Assembly: GCA_018608545.1 (NCBI GenBank)
Contig: JABAZI010000062.1
Location: 121,188-167,247 of the forward strand
DNA from: Polaribacter sp.
GTDB lineage: Bacteria > Bacteroidota > Bacteroidia > Flavobacteriales > Flavobacteriaceae
Direction: 5' to 3'
Length of the DNA stretch: 46,060 bases
Under the pieces are notes generated by a model. That model was not told where the DNA came from and ran no database searches. It saw nothing but the letters and a program-made list of their open reading frames with translations. Numbering within the stretch: the first letter of the stretch is position 1; each line of letters opens with the position of its first letter. The translations under genes were made by a program, and so were the position numbers. This document shows positions 42,406 through 46,060 of the stretch, piece after piece.

Positions 42406-43444
42406 TATTTGACCAATTTAAATGAGTATCTTTTTCAATAGTAATTGCTGCTTTTCTCCCTAAAATTTCATTAAAATCTTTCGCTAAAATCTCTCCTACT
42501 CCGGGTCTTTTAACCCATAAATTTTGTTTTGTAAAGAGTTCACCTTTATCAATGGTATTTATCGATACCACTGTCGCAAAAGCAAAATTTATGGTTACTT
42601 GTTCTTCTTCAGTGGGTTGCTTAGTTCCTCCGCGCATTTGCCATATTAGATTACTTCCTTTTATCAACTCTTTACAATCATTTTCATCCATAGAGCAAAC
42701 AATATCTGGTCCTTTCCTTTGTTTATGATCTGTAAAATGACGCTCTAAAATGGAAGCTCCTAAAGCAACTGCACCAAAACAGGCATGGTTACTTGTAGTA
42801 TGATCTGACAAGCCAAAAACCTGATTTGGAAATGCTTCAGATAATTCTTGCATGGCACCATAACGAACTAATTTTGGTGGTGTTGGATATAAATTTGTTG
42901 TATGTAATATAGCTAATGGTACATTTGCTTTGTCAAAAATTTGTACTGCTTTTAGAACACTTTCAATAGTATTCATTCCAGTACTTAATATGACAGGCTT
43001 ACCAAATTGGGCAATATGTTCTAGTAAAGGATAATTATTACATTCACCTGAACCAATTTTATAAGCAGGTACATTCATTTTTTCCAATCGATCTGCAGCA
43101 GCTTTAGAAAAAGGTGTTGATATAAAAATCATACCTTTTGATTCTACATAATTTTTCAATTTACTTTCATCTTCTTCATTTAACGAACATCTATCCATTA
43201 TTTCATAAATAGACACATCTGCGTTACCTGGAATTATTTTTTTTGCGGCACCAGTCATTTCATCTTCAACAATATGAGTTTGATGTTTTACAACTTCTAC
43301 CCCTGCTCTTTTAGCAGCATTAACCATTTCAAAGGCAACTTTCAAATTTCCTTCGTGATTGATTCCGATTTCTGCAATTACAAGAGGTGGGAAATTTTGA
43401 CCTATTTTTCTACCAGCTATGTCAACATAATTGTTACGACTCAT
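42398..43444 (-). CDS. neuB: N-acetylneuraminate synthase family (NeuB/LegI type)
   Basis: 348 aa from the ATG at 43444 (MSRNNYVDIAGRKIGQNFPP). A longer reading frame from 43552 only adds out-of-family residues encoded across the end of the upstream NeuB fragment. The TIM barrel (about 20-270) has 'LVIAEIGINHEGNLKVAFEM', 'VKHQTHIVEDEM', 'YKIGSGECNNYPLLE' and 'RHFTDHKQRKGPD'; the C-terminal SAF (antifreeze-like) domain covers about 288-345. It condenses ManNAc or an analogue with phosphoenolpyruvate. It is complete. A separate, truncated NeuB N-terminus lies just upstream, which is unusual. Confidence 0.9.
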   Translation of the reverse strand: MSRNNYVDIAGRKIGQNFPPLVIAEIGINHEGNLKVAFEMVNAAKRAGVEVVKHQTHIVEDEMTGAAKKIIPGNADVSIYEIMDRCSLNEEDESKLKNYVESKGMIFISTPFSKAAADRLEKMNVPAYKIGSGECNNYPLLEHIAQFGKPVILSTGMNTIESVLKAVQIFDKANVPLAILHTTNLYPTPPKLVRYGAMQELSEAFPNQVFGLSDHTTSNHACFGAVALGASILERHFTDHKQRKGPDIVCSMDENDCKELIKGSNLIWQMRGGTKQPTEEEQVTINFAFATVVSINTIDKGELFTKQNLWVKRPGVGEILAKDFNEILGRKAAITIEKDTHLNWSNIE

Positions 43445-43472
43445 CTTTGTATGTTTTATAAATAAATTTTGC

Positions 43473-43670
43473 TTAAACAAAATCTTTATTAGGATCTTGT
43501 AAAGAAAATTGAACTCTAAAAGGTTCATGAATACTACTTTCAGCTTCTGCAATATGCGTTTTAAATTTAATAGCCGTACAACCTGTTTTGGCTACGGCAT
43601 CAATATATGCATGTGCCATCCCTAAACTTCCATCATGAGCTTGTCCTATTTCTGCGATGATTTGTATCAT
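43473..43670 (-). pseudogene. Truncated N-terminus of a second NeuB
   Basis: 65 codons: MIQIIAEIGQAHDGSLGMAH at the start, then 'AIKFKTHIAEAESSIHEPFR', matching the first part of a NeuB-family barrel ('IAEIGxxHxG' and 'KTHIAE') but stopping after 'LQDPNKDFV'. The remaining 280 or so residues are absent: 28 nt after the stop the complete neuB begins, and no other frame carries the missing part. It is not close to the complete neuB in sequence (different paralogue). GC by hand count is about 36% at 43501-43670, well above the upstream glycosyltransferase (about 22% at 44221-44340). Its ATG overlaps the upstream gene's TGA, so it is still translated in principle. Confidence 0.82.
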
Positions 43671-44803
43671 AAATAATAACGTTTTGAAAAACTATTTTTA
43701 GCTTCTTTAATTATGTTTTTTAGTCCATCATTCCATGGAACTATATCATATAAATTTGATGGTACATTTTTTAAATATGGATTAACTTGTTGGTTATTTA
43801 CATATTCATCTAATGATTCTAAAATAGCTTCAACCCAACTATTTACAAAATGTGGACAATCAATAAGTTTTCCATATTTACCTTTGTTAAGTACCTCAGA
43901 TACTGCTCCCATATTTGAAGCAATACAATAATTACCACATTTTAATGCTTCTAATAGAGAAAGTCCAAATCCTTCTTGCCATAAAGTGCTAAATAAATAA
44001 AAATCTGATATCTGTAAATATTTATTCAATTCATTGTTTGGCACTTTACCTATCACTCTAACATGTTTTAAATCAATGACTTTGTTTGTTCCAATAATCA
44101 ATAATTCAATTTTATAAGTTGTCACTTTTAATAATTCTTCCCAAGCTTGAAGAATTATCTCTAAACCTTTTTTCTTTCGGTCTTGAGAACACCACACGAA
44201 ATAAATAGTATTCTCTTGGAACTGATTTTTTTTTCTTAATTTCTTTTTATCATAGAATGACAAAAGTTTAAATTTCGAACTATCCACTCCATTGCTTAAA
44301 ACTGAAACCTTAATTGAAAGAACATTTAACTTTTTTTTAAAATTCTCATATGATTTTTTAGTAAGAAGAATTAATTCATCGATTTTTGAACACATCAACT
44401 CAGACTTAAGAAAAGGTTGATAACCGTGATAAAAAAACTGTAAGTAAACATTTTTTCTTTGACCTCTTTTTTGAATAAAATCAATAATTGCAAACATCAA
44501 ACCTACATTGTCGATAACTTGAATTATAATATATTTTTCTAAAAACAAAATTTCATTCAACTTATATAGGTACTTATTGTATTTGGAGCCCCCTAATAAT
44601 TGTATTTTTATTTTATCAAAGTTGTTTTGAGGTTTCATAAAATATTGTTTCGGTTTTTTAACTAAAATTTCTGACTTTGGACAAATTAAATAATCAATTG
44701 AACAATGATTTGATAAATGATAGTTTAACATTGTAGTCCAACTCCCTATACCTAAAAAAGGTAAAGGAAAATTAGAAATTAAAACAGTTTTTACAGTATT
44801 CAT
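43667..44803 (-). CDS. Glycosyltransferase family 4, locus gene E
   Basis: 378 aa, GT-B fold. The N-terminus has 'VLISNFPLPFLGIGSWTTML' (acceptor loop). The donor domain has 'NTIYFVWCSQDRKKKGLEII' and 'FSTLWQEGFGLSLLEALKCG', with the EGFG site followed by a Glu seven residues later. Very AT-rich (about 22% GC in part). The stop overlaps the ATG of the NeuB fragment by 4 nt, so it was once the direct upstream partner of that other neuB. A short paralogous N-terminus precedes it at 44817-45008. Confidence 0.86.
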   Translation of the reverse strand: MNTVKTVLISNFPLPFLGIGSWTTMLNYHLSNHCSIDYLICPKSEILVKKPKQYFMKPQNNFDKIKIQLLGGSKYNKYLYKLNEILFLEKYIIIQVIDNVGLMFAIIDFIQKRGQRKNVYLQFFYHGYQPFLKSELMCSKIDELILLTKKSYENFKKKLNVLSIKVSVLSNGVDSSKFKLLSFYDKKKLRKKNQFQENTIYFVWCSQDRKKKGLEIILQAWEELLKVTTYKIELLIIGTNKVIDLKHVRVIGKVPNNELNKYLQISDFYLFSTLWQEGFGLSLLEALKCGNYCIASNMGAVSEVLNKGKYGKLIDCPHFVNSWVEAILESLDEYVNNQQVNPYLKNVPSNLYDIVPWNDGLKNIIKEAKNSFSKRYYL

Positions 44804-44816
44804 GAATTTATTTAAA

Positions 44817-45008
44817 TTATTTGGGTAATTTAACTCCTAGCCTATAGATTTTTCTATACAAAATCTTGGCTTTGAAAGGCATTATATAATCAAAAATAGT
44901 AGGATCAAATTCTATTAAATTAGTCATCATTATATTCCAACTACCAATTTTTTTGCTTGGAATACCTATATTCGATAGTAATACCTTTTTACTAATACAA
45001 TTCGTCAT
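44817..45008 (-). pseudogene. Truncated N-terminus of a paralogous glycosyltransferase
   Basis: 63 codons, with 'KKVLLSNIGIPSKKIGSWNI' and 'MMTNLIEFDPTIFDYIMP' near residue 27-44, aligning with the first 45 or so residues of gene E ('VKTVLISNFPLPFLGIGSWT', then 'TMLNYHLSNHCSIDYLICP'). It shares the IGSW motif and spacing. It stops after 'RKIYRLGVKLPK', and the rest of the enzyme is missing because gene E begins 13 nt later. It could be a remnant or a gene too short to be active. The gap to the upstream family-2 gene is 6 nt, so it lies within the operon. Confidence 0.75.
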
Positions 45009-45014
45009 AATTTT

Positions 45015-46046
45015 TTAAATTGAATATTCTTCATGGTTTTTAATTCCTAACTTCTTAAAGCGTAAATTTCTGAAGGATTTTATCTTTAATAGCCTCAAAT
45101 ATATCTTACCAATAAAAAATCCTTTTTTATTAAAATTTTTAGAAACTAAATCGCTAGTATCAATACCCTCAGATAATTCCTTTTTTAAAATTCTAAATTC
45201 TTCAAACATCCAGGGTTCAGTAGAATTACCCATGTGGAAAGCAAAATTTTCTTTTGTTGCCAATCTCAGAAATCCAAGTTTTTCATTAGGAATATCAATA
45301 AATTTACTCTCGACTCCACTACCTATTTTAACAAATGCTGGCTCTGTAGTACCTGTATCAAAAACAGTTCTTTTAATTGTAGCTACAAAGTGACCACAGC
45401 CCATGACTGCTTGTGAATTATTTTTCTTGTTTGTGAGTACTAAATATTTTTGTAAATGAATTGGTTTATACATAAGTTGTTTATTTCCCAAGCTAATATC
45501 AAACCTATGCATGGCTTCAGGGTCCAGTACCTTTTGAAAAGACAAGCTCCCTTTAAATAAACTATAAAACCAATTATTAGCAGTATAACTTAATATTGAT
45601 TTACTTGATGGTACAGGACTAATCATTCCTGCTTCAGGAAAATTCACAAATAATTTTTCTACTCCAGTTTGCCACCCATTTTTAAACAAAACATCTGCAT
45701 CAGTTACGGTAATTAATTTCTCTAAATTCCCTTTTACAGAGGAGAGCATTGCATTTATTTTACCTACATTTATTTTGGAATGAAAAACTTGGTCAATATA
45801 TTCAGATTCATAATATTTTTTATCTATGTACGTTTTTACATCTTTATGACAATTATTATTATAAATAGTAATTCTAGTTTGAGAATGAACAGTTAATAAT
45901 AGTGATTCCAGACACAGTTTAAAAACTTCAAACCCCTCTGTAAAATACCCCTCAAAATTTGGAATATAAACAGGTATTACTATTCGATGATAGGTGTTAT
46001 TTTTGATTTCTTTATTTTCCTTTTCAGGATTAATTCCAATACGCAT
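45015..46046 (-). CDS. Glycosyltransferase family 2 (GT-A)
   Basis: 343 aa, starting 14 nt inside the window. 'HRIVIPVYIPNFEGYFTEGF' begins the domain, 'TITVTDADVLF'-like text (seen as KLITVTDADVLFKNGW near residue 110-125) gives the D-A-D metal site, and 'FKGSLSFQKVLDPEAMH' with 'QAVMGCGHFVATIKRTVFD' complete the acceptor side. It transfers a sugar to the glycan; the C-terminal 80 or so residues are basic. Its promoter lies beyond the right edge, so this is an internal gene of the locus. Confidence 0.82.
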   Translation of the reverse strand: MRIGINPEKENKEIKNNTYHRIVIPVYIPNFEGYFTEGFEVFKLCLESLLLTVHSQTRITIYNNNCHKDVKTYIDKKYYESEYIDQVFHSKINVGKINAMLSSVKGNLEKLITVTDADVLFKNGWQTGVEKLFVNFPEAGMISPVPSSKSILSYTANNWFYSLFKGSLSFQKVLDPEAMHRFDISLGNKQLMYKPIHLQKYLVLTNKKNNSQAVMGCGHFVATIKRTVFDTGTTEPAFVKIGSGVESKFIDIPNEKLGFLRLATKENFAFHMGNSTEPWMFEEFRILKKELSEGIDTSDLVSKNFNKKGFFIGKIYLRLLKIKSFRNLRFKKLGIKNHEEYSI

Positions 46047-46060
46047 TAAATAGATTTATT

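Noticed and set aside
43445-43552. 36-residue N-terminal extension of neuB
   Set aside because: The extension has no family similarity and is read from the sequence of the NeuB fragment and spacer in a different frame.
1-46060. CRISPR arrays, transposases, integrases, tRNA or rRNA genes
   Set aside because: No direct-repeat array, transposase motif or tRNA cloverleaf was seen by eye on either strand; a covariance-model scan could not be run.

Overview
The window looks like a chromosomal segment of a low-GC marine Flavobacteriaceae (Bacteroidota) of the Tenacibaculum/Polaribacter type. The evidence is: repeated TAnnTTTG -7 boxes, several with TTG about 19 nt upstream (the Bacteroidota sigma-factor promoter form); frequent TTG starts; a PorV-family outer-membrane protein of the type IX secretion world; Bacteroidota forms of CarB and RecQ; and AT-rich spacers. 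No tRNA, rRNA, CRISPR array, insertion sequence or prophage was seen. No gene-free stretch exceeds about 230 nt.

Positions 1-30,000 are mostly core genome. In order: an NAD(P)-binding Rossmann protein cut by the window edge; gcvT and ychF facing each other across a bidirectional terminator; a 2[4Fe-4S] ferredoxin and a LuxC-like acyl-CoA reductase that diverge from face-to-face promoters; a likely operon serC-serA-yggS followed by a DnaQ exonuclease with a degenerate GIY-YIG domain; a voltage-gated K+ channel-like protein followed at once by miaA; ompH/skp; carB (lacking its allosteric domain) and rpmH on the minus strand; pyrG and yidC on the plus strand; an RlmL-like rRNA methyltransferase; a small methyltransferase overlapping a ZIP metal transporter; recQ; the overlapping group kdsD-tatC-AhpD-like, then lptB; pssA; a YheT-like hydrolase; and the pair porV2-DUF4105.

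Positions 30,005-46,060 form one minus-strand surface-polysaccharide locus, transcribed from beyond the right edge towards 30,005. It starts (right to left) with a family-2 glycosyltransferase, then alternates fragments and full genes: a 63-codon glycosyltransferase N-terminus, a full glycosyltransferase, a 65-codon NeuB N-terminus, then complete neuB. neuC and neuA follow, giving a full route from UDP-GlcNAc to a CMP-activated nonulosonic (sialic-type) acid. Next come an unassigned GT-B-like protein, three GT4 glycosyltransferases, an O-antigen ligase/polymerase, another GT4, a CapK-like adenylate-forming enzyme, a GT2, and last a polyprenyl-phosphate sugar-1-phosphate transferase that would start the repeat unit on the lipid carrier. 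Most neighbours overlap by 1-19 nt or abut, so this is read as one long transcript. No flippase (Wzx) or chain-length regulator (Wzz) is in view; they probably lie beyond 46,060.

The strongest novelty lead is the double 'fragment, then full-length paralogue' arrangement at 42,398-45,008, with a visible base-composition difference, which suggests mosaic assembly of the sialic-acid end of the locus. Other leads are the catalytically dead GIY-YIG domain fused to an intact exonuclease, a possible leaderless lptB mRNA, the face-to-face promoters at 3,304-3,374, and the unassigned GT-B-like protein beside neuA, which could be the nonulosonate transferase.
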